Positions 33,054 to 46,600 of a stretch of DNA of 64,000 nt are shown here, one piece after another (position 1 is the stretch's first letter; each line of letters starts with the position of its first letter). Made by a program: the position numbers and the translations under genes. Below the pieces are notes generated by a model, which was not told the DNA's origin, did no database searches, and saw only the letters and a list, made by a program, of their open reading frames with translations. Origin of the DNA: Sanderia malayensis. Lineage: Eukaryota; Cnidaria; Scyphozoa; Semaeostomeae; Pelagiidae. The DNA is taken from assembly GCA_013076295.1 (NCBI GenBank), contig RQOL01000828.1:2480001-2544000 (forward strand), written 5' to 3'.

Positions 33054-36000
33054 TCAATCATTATCAATATTTGAATCGTTACTTATAAATTGTTCATCAC
33101 TGTCAGTGTCATCTTCGTTTTCATTGATAAAATCGTTATCAGTTTCACTATCAGAACTTTCCTCACTGAAGTATTGACGAGATAGAAGCTTGATCTCACG
33201 TGTGAATGAGCTCGGGAGATTTTCGGTAGGTCCTTCCGAACAGGAAGAAACTTCGGCAAATATCTTTTTGAACCAGAACATTCCGTCGGATATTTTCTGC
33301 GCAGCAAATGCACGTCCCCGTGACAATACAGCGTGAATTCCAGAAAGCACATCCTTTCGCAAATCAGCTGGCTGGTAGCGCATCTGTAAGGAAAATCGTG
33401 ATACAGCCTTAAGTCTTTATTACTAATTTGGTTTTAAGGATTTTTTGCAGTTGGGTATTTGGCTCTGTTTTGCACTCGTTTTCGTCAAACGGATTTATTT
33501 CAACTGATACTACATTTTGCACACCTTGAAAAATTGATTCCTATACAGCAAAAGGAAAACACTGGAACCTTTTATTGATGAAATAGTTTACGCAAGAATG
33601 AAGTGTGCACGCATAAAATAGAACAGTAATTATAGATTACAAAAAGTTATAGTAAGTAAATCTTTACCTTGTTGTCCTCTTGATGATTGTCCTTATTCGA
33701 GTCACTACCTAAACAGTTCCCTGAAAGATAGTAACAAGTGCCAATTACTGAAAGAGTAGCTAATATATTTTTATCAATTTCAAAATAAGGCAATACACTT
33801 CACTTTTAAAGACAGAATTTACAGTTGAATCCTACACATGAAATTTACTCACAAAGACCTTCGGCAATATCACGTTGCTCTTTCTCCAGATTTGGCATAA
33901 CTACATCTTTATAATATGATAGATAGCTGTGCATTTCTTTGATGATTATATTTTTCTCCTCTGACAGGCGATCACGAACCAGACACCATTGCACAATCAA
34001 TCGCTTATCCGCGATGTCAACTGTACAAAAAACAAAATAATAACACAAATAACAAAATAATAAAATGCTGTTTGTAAAAACAGCACAGCAACCAAACTTG
34101 ACACTGCAATTTTTAGGACCAACAGAACACCATAAATACGACAAAGCAGCTTAATCATAATATTGCACTCTTATGATCAAGCTGCTATGTCATTTCTTTA
34201 TGGTGTAGGTGTACAATTTATCACCAACTTTCGCTCCCCAAAAAGTCAACAAAGATGCTCTTTTGTCGCAATAATTAGCATTGGTTGAAAAGTAAAAGCA
34301 CTGAAATGTATAGTAAAAACGTTTAATCCAGCTTGAACCAATTATAGGTAAAGCAAACATAAATCTTCAAAAGACGTTACCATTTCCTGAAAGTTCGTGT
34401 ACTCTTCTCCAGGGGAAATTTCCAGCTAGAATGTCCTCTTTAATCTTCTTCGTCATTACAGAACAAGGGTCATTTAACTGCAAGCAAGATTCGTATGAAT
34501 CGATACAAAGCGATAAAGTTGCTTTTTCTTTTGAGATCAGTTTTCTCAAGACATGTCTCCATTTACTCCTGTCTAAACAAGAAGAGGAAAAGTACTTACG
34601 ACACATGACAAACCAAAAACGTAAATGCTCCAGTCCCAGCGTTTAGATTCAAACTGTTACATGAATAAATCTGGGTGGGAAAGGGACCAAAACTATAATA
34701 ATACAGGGAAAAGACTTCATGTGATAATGAATGTCACAAAATTATTCAAATCAGTAGATGCATCCGCAGAAGATGGTGGCTATTTCTAATTTTCGTTTTT
34801 CATTAAGGTTTTCTGAAGAAAGCTCTAGGAATAATTTCCCTAGTAACGTATTGAATTCTAGCAAGTAAGAGAATTGCTTTCAAAGCTCCCCAATAAAAAC
34901 AAAGAGCTGACAAAACGGTGACCAACTTTGCAAAGGTGTCTATTTAATCGAAAAATTAGTTTGGCTTCATACCAGCAATCTTTTTTATCAAGAACGAATA
35001 ATGCGACATATTGTAGCACATCTTCTCAATTTGTCTTTTGACCATGTCAATGATGCACATTATGAGTTCTCCATGTGCTGTATGGAAGCTGTCATCAAAT
35101 GAATAGTATTTCTCACTTAATTGAGTCAAACGCGATACTCTTCCAGTTTTTGAAGATGGAATATCTTTAAAACGTAATTTGGAGATAAGAGGGACAGGCA
35201 ACTGCTGAAGTTCCGGCAAAACTTGCACTTGTTGGTCTTCTTTCGACATCGCAGCTAGCAGGATGTATTCAGCCTTTTCACTTAACGTTGCATCCGTTTC
35301 TACTGAGTGATCCACTGAAAAAAAAATGAATTACTCTTATTACTATTATAAGTAATAAAACAATATAGGCATCAAAGATCAAAAGGCTCAATTCAGACAC
35401 AATTCAGTGTGATTACCAGATGCCAAAAGCTTTATCTCTTCTATCCAAGAATGTACTTCCGCATCAGTTTCAGTTATACTCATTTCTTTAAAAGAACTCT
35501 CTATCTTTTCGGAGACAATCAGCAGCTCTTTGTTGGTCTACAAAAAGGTCGTTAAACTCCTTAAAACAGTTCAAGTAACACAGTCCTTCATTTACAATTT
35601 TAACCGAAAGGAAACGCAGAAACAAGGTGTAACTATTCAATCATAATACTTAATCTTTTGAACTCGCGTTGAGTCAATTATGAAATCATGATTAAGTATA
35701 TTTTGCAGCTTGAAAATATATTTATAAGCAATATAATAAATTGTACTAAAACCGCTCTTAATACGGAAGTACCAAAATTGCATCATCTTATAAATCAATT
35801 AATTTCAATTACAAGCAATTTTGTCAAAATGCTGCCAGGAAGCTCACCTTAAGGTAGCGGGTGCAGAGGTCTTTTGGTAGTTTCAATATTTTTCTTTTAT
35901 TCCAGGCCATCATGAACTCTGTCAATGCTTCTTCTCTGTCTAAAAATGTATGAACAATATTTGATATTTCCGAAAGAATAAATAAGGTTATGTGCATATA

Positions 36001-39000
36001 CTATCAAAAATAACGTGACGCACAAATTTTTTCAATAAAGTTTTTCATTTTCGATTCATACTTTCTCAGATCGCTATTTTCATTCCATGCTGACAGGAAT
36101 TGCATGGTTGACGCAAATTGAAGTTACAATTCTCGCACAGGGGATCGTTAAAACATTAGGAAATAAACGCAAAACAGTAATGCTGAAAAGCATTCTACAA
36201 TTCACTGAAAAGCAATAAAGATGTAACGAAGATTATTGGCATACTGAGCCAAAAAAATTTAGAATGCTGAAGCATCTAGACAGAATATGAGCGATGTTGC
36301 AGAGTCTTGTAAGAAAAAAACAAACCAAATATTAAATTCTTTAGGTTTATCTTCAGTGTTATGGTAAATGCAAACAAAAGCACCTCTAGATTCACTTACT
36401 TTCTGGCAGCATATGCTTTGTTGTGCTTCCTGTTCTCGATAAATAGCCGTTGACCTGTTCTGTTTCCTCTCCAGTAGATCTGCCCGCCCCAGTTTGCCAT
36501 TCACCATCCCAGAGAACCTAGTTCAAGAAAATATAAAGATCATATGAATTCTAAAATGACAGCGCCAGCTAAGCTTCCCAGTGAACTACATAACCACCAT
36601 CTAATTGCTGTCACCTTGTTATAACCAAAATAAATCGACAGATAAGACTGTTGTCAAAAAATATTACGAAAACTGTGGCATTGGGCAACTATGTATAGAT
36701 CTCTAGCTTATCTATAATAACTTAAAGGTTGCATACCAAATCTTCAGTTTTGAAAAAATTACTCCTCTCAATGCATTCTTCACATACACGAAAGACACAC
36801 AAAACTGTGCTAAATTAAAACAGTAGCCTACCTGACAGGAAGGAGCGTGTCCTTTTGCATGCATGATTGACAGGGCTGGCTTCATTTTTCCAGCTACTTC
36901 AGGTGCAACCTTCAGAACCCATGGCCAATATTTGCACACAACATCACAAAAGAAAAATTCCACATTTCTTGGAAGCAAGAAGCTTTTCTGCAAGAACAAT
37001 GCATAACCATACAGCTCTCCTTGAAACATATTGACGGCTCTCTGACCAATGCTGTGGCGACATGAGACAATGTCTAGTCCAGTTTCATCAAGTGTTGAAC
37101 GCTTGCGACCAATATTTGATGCCGCCTTCCAAGATGAGCTGCCGCAATCCTTATCACTGCTCTCCTGAAAGAAGAAAATCGTTATTTGAGGATTACTACG
37201 TTTTTTCACATGAATTATAAATAGTACCATAAGTATGGCAAACATTGTTACAAGAAGTAAAACAAACACCATTCAACATATTAAAGAAGATAGCGCAAGA
37301 GTAGGATTCATTTCTCCAAATAATAAATAGGTTAGAAACACATACACAGAAATGGAGACATCACTTAGGATTTCACTTACACAACAATAACACTTACACT
37401 AATAAAAGATTAAACAAGTAAAATGATTCTGTTGATGATGGTTAGGTCCCTTCATTGATCTCTCTCGATCATGATAAACCAGGTTTTTATCAAAAACATA
37501 TAGATTTGCTTTTTTCCAACGTTTTTTCCGTTATACTAACAACCTAAGGGGACCATTATGGAAATAAGGTTAGCTTGACCTTTTAATGCTATTCCTGCCA
37601 CTGTAATTAGGGGTGTTTACTGTACATTTTTAACCTTGTATATTGTATTGTATCTGTTTTTACCTAATCTGTTTTGTAAAACTTGTAAATAGTGGCAAAT
37701 GATACGTAGATACATACATACATATGTTGTGTTTATTGTACTATCACACATAATATGATCACCTTAGCATTCACTCCTCCCCTGTATTGGTATGTCTCAT
37801 TCAAGAATTCGAGGACACTGTCATTTTCTTCAATAAAGGCATTTCCATAGTAGTTCTCGTTTCTTTTCCTGATAAACGAAATATATGTTGTATTAAGCAA
37901 ACAGTTACATCAGGCATTATGCGGTTGTTTGTACAACCTAGCGTGAAACCAAACGCATATTAAAGTAAAAATGAATTTTTATTTCATGCAGAATCAGAAA
38001 AGTATAAACAATAAAATGACCTGCAGGGAAATGGAATAAACTGAAATGCTACAGTCGTCACTCTCAGCCACATTTTATATTTACTGCATAATAGTGGCAA
38101 GTTTAATGTTACCTTCCAGCATTTTTATAGCGATATAATTTACAATTGCCGTCCACATGGCAAGAGTGTTGAGATATTGTACACGGGGGGCAAACCATCC
38201 AATTTTTCTGCTGCAGCTGTTCCAATTCATGATTCAAATATTTCCATTCTTTGAATGCTTTTGTGAATGTTTGAGAATGAATTTCTTTCAGCTGAAAAAA
38301 TTCAATTATTGAATTTATCATTTAACTAACCAATGCGAGATTTTCCAGCAAAATATTTGGTAAATATATTCAATAAGACAAATCTTATGTGATAATTTTG
38401 TGACAAAACAAATCTCTAAAAATGCAGATAACAAAGATCCCTTAACTCGACCTACACAACCAAACTGTTATACACACAGACTAAAAGACAGTTTAACAAG
38501 TAAACAAAAGTACAAACAACCCTGTTTTATATGTACATAAAATAAATGATTTCATATTATTTGTTATAAAAAGAAAAAATTATAAATACCCTTCCTCTCT
38601 CAGCTGAAATATCATTGAGCGATGACAGGAAAGCACTTTCAGAGGACCCTGGCATTCTCTTACTGAACGAATTCCACAATCTAAACACATCCTGGTCAAA
38701 TAAGTATGTACACGCTTCTGGGCTACCAGGCCATAATCTGAACTTGATTAGGGTTTTCAGGTTAAATGGATCCCACTCATGACAACAAGATTTACATAAC
38801 ATGAAGTATTTCTTCAAGTCAAATCTACCTGCAAATGTGGTAACAATCCATTAAATTTTGATACAGGAAAAATTTCAATAATTTTTGTGAGGATATCACA
38901 ATATTATAACAAAGACAAAATGGAAAACAAGTAGGCATGCGGACAAAAAAAACAAGGCATACCCTTAACAGTTACGATTATACAATCTTCATCAACAATT

Positions 39001-42000
39001 TGACATTCCAGCTCTGAACTTTTACATTTAGGACATTTCTTAGAATGAAGAACTGGTCTCCGATCTAAGAACAGAAATAAGTTATACACAAAAGAACAAG
39101 AAGCTTTGACACAAAAACAGCACTTATTAAAATCAAACATACAACCAGATTTGTGTATACAAAAAAAGCAGAAAATTTATTCTTTCATCAATAGAAATAA
39201 CACCCTGAATGTAAAAATTATACATAGCACTTTCAGCGCCTTACCAATGTGAATTATATTGGCACTGGCAGCATCTTTTGTTTCCGATGGAAGCAATGGT
39301 TTATAAAAGCCATCCACCCAGCCGTCTCTGTCATGCAAAGGAAATTTCTCATGCACAAGTTCATCACATGAAATGCACAAAAACTTTGAATCAGCACAGT
39401 CTAGGCATCTTATTTCTGGATTCTTCACATTGCAGTTTTCGCATATATTCAAAGACCACTAAAAGATTCTATCTCTAGGGCACACTCTGCAATATAATTT
39501 CTATGTTTTTCCCACATTGCTGATGCTTTCTCCAATCTGTCTGTCCACTTAGATGACTCAGATTTGTCTTTTTGAGATAGTGTCAGCTTTTCACATTCAG
39601 AAATCATAGCTTTAAGGTCTAAAAGATAAATTCAATAACTCCATGATGCAGAAGTTACATCAAAAATGAAAAAAATGATTACAACTATAATCAAATTATA
39701 AGAATACAATTATAATTGAGTAGCAAAGAAAAAGACATGAAAGCACCATTAAAAATAACAAAATAGTAGCACAAGAATGACAGTCAATGTGAGATGTCAT
39801 CAAAACAATTCTCTGACAGAACATTTAGCAATAAAGGAATAATCTATACAGCACAAGTTTGTAATGCTTTTAATTATTGTTATTTTTTGCAATATTACTA
39901 TTATCATCATGATTATGATCATTTGCTCTTACTATTGTCATCATTACAACTATTAGCCTCAGGAAGAGACAGAACTACTATTACCAATCAAGAATAGAAT
40001 TAAACCAGGTTATATTAGAACAAGAACCAGATTGCAGCAAAACAATTTTGTTTCAATAAAGCATACCTTTTTCATTATTCTCCAGTATATGCTCTGCATC
40101 TTTATGTGATCCTTCACTGTCAATTTCCATACACAATTGATGCTCTAAAAAATATTTAAAATATACTGTCAAAGATAGTTGCATCAAAGATTGGATTCTT
40201 TGATGAAAGAGGCTTTTTCAAAACATTTCATATTCACTGCCTGTTTTGAAATAGTTTCAAGCACCAAAAAACTAGTTGTTAAGCAAGGCACACTGTACAC
40301 GGACTTGACATAATGAAAATCTCAAAAAAATACATCGAAACAAAGGGCCCAAACATTCCAGGAAAAAATTGTCCTACACATATGCTTAATATTTCCTATA
40401 GAAATGAAAGAGCATAACTGTTATACTGAAAATAATTGATACTTTTCAAGCCATTCCTTTATGAATTCAGTACCTTAAAGTAGGATAAAATTGAATAACA
40501 GCTGAAGTAGTACACAATCTTGTGGTTGGGATCTTCTTTCATAATCAATTGTTGTTTTCATTCAAACCTTAACCAGAAAATATCTGAGCATATTTTTACC
40601 TATGATGTGTTTTACTCAGGGAGATTAATTTAAAAATTAACCTGGGAATGAAGTTGTCATGTTTTCATTATTTTCCAGTTGAGACTTTTGCTTCTTTCTG
40701 TCACCATGTCTTCTTGGATTTGAAATTACTCTTTTACCAGTTTCTGAATCTCTTGCATACTCAACAACTATTTCCCTTTTCACATTCTTTTTCATCAATT
40801 TCTTTTTTGATGGCAGTGTCAATTCCAACACATCAGTGAGACAACGATCTGGATCTAGAATTCGACCTTTCTTGATTCTCCCACCTTTGGAAACATCTAT
40901 AACAATAAATCACATTTAACAATAAACCCACAAATAGTCTACAAAGTTTTTTATAACATCAGTGTATGAAAGTACACAGTTAGGCCATTAAGAGCTCACA
41001 AAAATAGTATAGGCCATCCACTTTAACACACAAATGTAGTATTCCATGTGATTGGCAGCAAATTGTTTTTATTTTCACTTGGCAATCTGTGCCATTAAAA
41101 GCATACAGAATTCAAATTTTCCTTTCAATTTAGGTGAAGGTGAAGGTGAAATGGTTTTTTAGCGCCAGTCACTAGGATCTCAGTAGTAGGCTAACTGATC
41201 GAGACCTCAACCCTGGCTGTGATGCTACCGTGGCTGGGCTTGAACCCTGACCACACTGAGCTCTTGACACCACGGGTCAGCAGAGACTTCCACCCTGGCT
41301 GTGACGCTACCGTGACTGTGCTCGGCACGATGCCACAGCACCTTCAACCATCCTAGGTGTCAACCATGCGAGTAAATGCTGCCAACCTAAATTTGGGTCA
41401 ACCTTCTTTGACCAAAGAAGAACCAGGCTTAAGTTTTATTATGTAGTGCCAATGTAATGTAGTGTTCCAGTAAGGATAAACAGGGCTATAGACCAAAACT
41501 ATAGAGTTCAGATATTTGAACATCATTGACCCCAGTCTGGAATTCCTGTAACAACCACACCCAAGCTGAAATTTGAGCTGCACCAAAAGGGCACCTGTGC
41601 ACAAAAAAGTTTCCACTCTGGGCCAAGTGCTCAAAAATTTGATAAGCAGAATGTCTTAGATGATAAAATATTTTACCCCTGTACAAATCAATGGAAACAG
41701 TGAAAATTAACAAAACATACAAATTATTGGATTTTCAATCAAGCCTGCAAACATCCAGATTGATATTGATTTAGGCCTAGGCTACCTTGTTTGTGTTCTT
41801 TCGTTGACATTAATTACATATACAGACAGGTATAACAATACCAAGTATTACTTTTCCCAACTGAGCATTGGATGAGACAAGAGCCGCATATTGGGCAGCT
41901 TTAGTATAACTATAAGTTCCTAATTTTGCAAACGTATTGGCTGACTTTCCACTCTGGCCTGTCACCCTGCCGGAATCTTCTTTTTTAGAAGGCAGGCAGT

Positions 42001-42439
42001 ATCTGGTAGATGTAGATGTAGATGAAGAGACAGGGCTACGGCGTATTTTATTACTTGGACTTCTCTATTAAAAACAAAAGGAGAAATCTTGCAAAGCGGC
42101 CTAAAAAACTCGGACGAATAGCCCTAGCCCTAATCTCCGGACGAAACTGGTTTCCTTCAATTCAGGATAGGATAGTTTAAGCTCTCGATTACAAAGGTCA
42201 GTTTTCACAGTAAGATACTGGTACGGGAGCTAAGAATATGAAAAGTGGGTTGAAATCAATAAGTTTCCAGGCTCGTTGCTGTGCTGACTACTAGTCAGTG
42301 ACTAGCCATTTAGTGACTGAAAAGGAATAGGCCATTTAGGCCGGTAGGTTGAGACAGGAATGCAAGGGATAAATTTCAAGTTAGAAAACTTACTTACCAG
42401 CAGCTGCATTATCCCTGTCCATTTCCAGTAAGCTAAAGT
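33054..42439 (-). CDS. KDZ-family transposase gene, about 17 exons
   Basis: Exons (minus; first exon uncertain): 42439-42398, 42064-41859, 40896-40642, 40144-40067, 39618-39245, 39064-38963, 38828-38590, 38291-38113, 37868-37763, 37164-36832, 36517-36400, 35939-35848, 35537-35417, 35314-34973, 34572-34381, 34020-33853, 33721-33668, 33383-33054. About 1,100 residues. In order: a basic Ser-rich N terminus; a cysteine cluster (NICENCNVKNPEIRCLDC, FLCISCDELVH) of the KDZ CxC type; CPKCKSSELEC; LCKSCCHEW...LWPGSPEA; VCPPC...DGNCKLYRYK; then the KDZ core LDETGLDIVSCRH, FFCDVVCKYWPWV, LSIMHAKGHAPSCQ and TGEETEQVNGYLSR. These are the conserved transposase blocks, including the DxxCKY Asp and the later Glu. 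The tail is acidic. One frame break lies near 39455-39465; otherwise the gene reads through, so it may be active, recently active or domesticated. No terminal repeats were found at its ends. Confidence 0.85.
41143..41390 (-). repeat. dispersed repeat, SINE-like, copy 2
   Basis: It has the same core as 22868-23040 (ctaggatctcagtagtaggc, accctgaccacactgagctc). Part of the core (ccctggctgtgacgctaccg) is then repeated a second time, so this copy is longer. It lies in an intron of the KDZ gene. Confidence 0.5.
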
Positions 42440-42649
42440 CTGAAGGTAGGTAAGGGAGTACCTAACAAAAATAAATCGCAACATAAGGAGTGTCCGAGAG
42501 CTGTTACCGGACTGCTGTGCATGGCATTGACTAGGCCTACCTGACATTTGCGTGCGATGTTTTGTTAAAACAATTTGTATTGAGTTGGATTTGATTGAAC
42601 ATTGCAGCCAATTTTTAACTCATATCATTAAAATCTGAGGGTAATGTGC

Positions 42650-42670
42650 ATTTAACGATTATCGTTAAAT
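42650..42670. promoter_or_regulatory. perfect palindrome upstream of the KDZ gene
   Basis: atttaacgattatcgttaaat is palindromic around its central T. It shares TTAACGATTATCGT with the site at 21889-21908 and lies about 210 bases before the putative first KDZ exon. It could be a binding site shared by both outer genes, but a 14-base match can arise by chance in a window of this size. Confidence 0.3.
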
Positions 42671-43682
42671 TCTGCTGCGAGTATGGGTTGACAGAAGAAG
42701 AGTATAAAATAACATGGTCTTGTCGAAAAAATATTCAGATAAGATCCTTCTAGGTGTACTTACAAATTGAGGCCAAAATTAGAATCGGAATCAGAGTTTT
42801 TTTCGTCGTCATCATTTCGAATATTTACCAATCGAATGTCGTAATATTATTCTCGTTGTTTGATTCCCTTGTGCGTTGAACTGCTCTTGACAACACTAGA
42901 ACATCTTCTCACTGATAACCCAGTTGCTTTGTTCGCCTTATTAATTATTTTGAGGAATATTTAATTAAAAAACCAAGATTTCTCGCCCTATTTTTCAATA
43001 TTGTTTGGAGAGCGTTATGAAAATGAATCCACTGCTATTAGCAACACCGAGGAAGATTTTACTTGACTTGCTGAATTTTTCCACGATATCATTTGGAAAC
43101 TAGCAGGTGCATTTATTGTTCATATTAATTCATTCTGTTTTAAATAAGCCTGTCATTGTTATTGCAGCGGGTGGCGTTGCCATATTTTCAACTTTCAACG
43201 CAGTAGTTCAGTAGTATGTCAATCAAACATAAGCTCTCTCAGGGCACACCCTTTATTACGATTTTGTTCTGCGACTGGGTATTATTTTAATCATCCCGTC
43301 ATTACTATTTGTTTCCAGCATGGATTTAAATCCAATCATAATCTCACATGACTGGTTCATCGAATTGCTCGCTGATAATCTACAGTTGTTAAGACAATAC
43401 TTTTGTGTTTCAGTTTGGGCTACGGCAGATAGCCCAAACGCATTCAATCTGTAAGAGACCTGAAAGTCTTTTAAGTCATACAAAAATCTTAATTTAATAG
43501 GATCAAAATGCACCAGTGTTAAATTCTAGCATGGAGAACCAAAGACGTTTTTGGCTTTGGACAATTACTGTCCAGTTTAATTTAGTTTTGAAGATCAAGA
43601 ATAAATTAGAGAAAGCCAAACAAGTTTTATAGAATTTGTCATCTAAAGGGATTGCCGCTGAATTTTGATATTTCTTCTTTAG

Positions 43683-46600
43683 ATATCTGTGACGTCAAGG
43701 GCCAGACAATTAACAGCTCCTTTGGAGCGGTTAACTCTCCGAATTATCCAGACATCTACCCAACCAATGAGCATTGTAAACTGACTGTTTCTGCGCATGA
43801 CACGAGTGGATTTGTCATATCTTTCAAAGGTTTCAATGTTGGAACGAAAAGGTGGGTTGTACTTACGGCCCTGCCCCTCTTCCCTATACCAATGTATCTG
43901 CTTTCCCTATACAATGTATCTGTGTTCCCTATATCAATGTATCTGTATTCCTTATATCAATATATTTGTGTTCCCTATATCGATGTGTCTGTGTTCCCTA
44001 TACCAATATATCTGTGCTCCCTATACCAATATATCTGTCTTCCTTATACCAATGTATCTGAGTTTTAACCCGCAGTGGTGGCCGGTGCGTTGATGATTAC
44101 CTCCAAATTCAGCACGATGGAACAAAAATACAGTTGTGTGGTAACGATGCCAATAGAAGCGAGATATCTACAGTGGCAAGTCGATTTGTCATCTCATTTC
44201 ATTCTGCAGACGTCAGGGTGGCTGGGATTGGCTTCGTTTTAACATACATCACGAAAAAGTTCTTGAGGGAACAATTCGAATTGATCAATAAAAGGAAACA
44301 AGGTATAGCTATTTCACTATGTATCACCCATTTACTTGGGGTTAAGGAATCAAGTTTGCGACAATTTCCAGCTCTCTAGCCCAAATATTTCAAAAGTTGA
44401 TAATTTGCGATAGCTTACCCCAACTATATTTCACTATGTATCAGCCATTTACTTGGGGTTACGGAATCAAATTTTTGAAAATTATCGAAATATCACTTGC
44501 AAGGTGTCTAATCCTACTAATTAGGACATTCTAATCATTTTGAGACAATTTCCAGCTCGCTAGCTCAAATATTTCAAAAGTTGATAATTTGCGATAGCTT
44601 ACCCCAACTATATTCCACTATTTATCAGCCATTTACTTAAGGTTACGGAATCAAATTTTTGAAAATCATCGAAATATCACTTCCAAGGTGTCTAATCATA
44701 CTAATTAGGACATTCTGATCATTTTGAGACAATTTCCAGCTCGCTAGCTCAAATATTTCAAAAGTTGATAATTTGCGATAGCTTACCCCAACTATATTTC
44801 ACTATGTATCAGCCATTTACTTAGGGTTACGGAATCAAATTTTTGAAAATCATCGAAATATTACTTCCAAGGTGTCTAATCATACTAATTAGGACATTCT
44901 GATCATTTTGAGACAATTTCCAACTCGCTAGCTCAAATATTTCAAAAGTTGATAATTTGCGATAGCTTTCCCCAACTATATTTCACTATGTATCAGCCAT
45001 TTACTTAGGGTTACGGAATCAAATTTTTGAAAATCATCGAAATATTACTTCCAAGGTGTCTAATCCTACTAATTAGGACATTCTGATCATTTTGAGACAA
45101 TTTCCAGCTCGCTAGCTCAAATATTTCAAAAGTTGATAATTTGCGGTAGCTTACCCCAACTATACTTCACTATGTATCAGCCATTTACTTAGGGTTACGG
45201 AATCAAATTTTTGAAAATCATCGAAATATTACTTCCAAGGTGTCTAATCCTACTAATTAGGACATTCTGATCATTTTGAGACAATTTCCAGCTCGCTAGC
45301 TCAAATATTTCAAAAGTTGATAATTTGCGATAGCTTACCCCAACTATATTCCACTATTTATCAGCCATTTACTTAAGGTTACGGAATCAAATTTTTGAAA
45401 ATCATCGAAATATCACTTGCAAGGTGTCTAATCATACTAATTAGGACATTCTGATCATTTTGAGACAATTTCCAGCTCGCTAGCTCAAATATTTCAAAAG
45501 TTGATAATTTGCGATAGCTTACCCCAACTATATTTCACTATGTATCAGCCATTTACTTAGGGTTACGGAATCAAATTTTTGAAAATCATCGAAATATTAC
45601 TTCCAAGGTGTCTAATCATACTAATTAGGACATTCTGATCATTTTGAGACAATTTCCAACTCGCTAGCTCAAATATTTCAAAAGTTGATAATTTGCGATA
45701 GCTTACCCCAACTATATTTCACTATGTATCAGCCATTTACTTAGGGTTACGGAATCAAATATTTGAAAATCATCGAAATATTACTTCCAAGGTGTCTAAT
45801 CATACTAATTAGGACATTCTGATCATTTTGAGACAATTTCCAACTCGCTAGCTCAAATATTTCAAAAGTTGATAATTTGCGATAGCTTTCCCCAACTATA
45901 TTTCACTATGTATCAGCCATTTACTTAGGGTTACGGAATCAAATTTTTGAAAATCATCGAAATATTACTTCCAAGGTGTCTAATCCTACTAATTAGGACA
46001 TTCTGATCATTTTGAGACAATTTCCAGCTCGCTAGCTCAAATATTTCAAAAGTTGATAATTTGCGATAGCTTACCCCAACTATATTTCACTATGTATCAG
46101 CCATTTACTTAGAGTTACGGAATCAAATTTTTGAAAATCATCGAAATATTACTTCCAAGGTGTCTAATCATACTAATTAGGACATTCTGATCATTTTGAG
46201 ACAATTTCCAGCTCGCTAGCACAAATATTTCAAAAGTTGATAATTTGCGATAGCTTTCCCCAACTATATTTCACTATGTAGCTATCAGCCATTTACTTAG
46301 GGTTACGGAATCAAATTTTTGAAAATCATCGAAATATCACTTCCAAGGTGTCTAATCATACTAATTAGGACATTCTGATCATTTTGAGACAATTTCCAGC
46401 TCGCTAGCTCAAATATTTCAAAAGTTGATAATTTGCGATAGCTTACCCCAACTATATTCCACTATTTATCAGCCATTTACTTAAGGTTACGGAATCAAAT
46501 TTTTGAAAATCATCGAAATATCACTTGCAAGGTGTCTAATCATACTAATTAGGACATTCTAATCATTTTGAGACAATTTCCAGCTCGCTAGCTCAAATAT

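Noticed and set aside
43797..44093. Three overlapping frames rich in YQCICVPY-type repeats
   Set aside because: They come from the intronic minisatellite between the two CUB exons.
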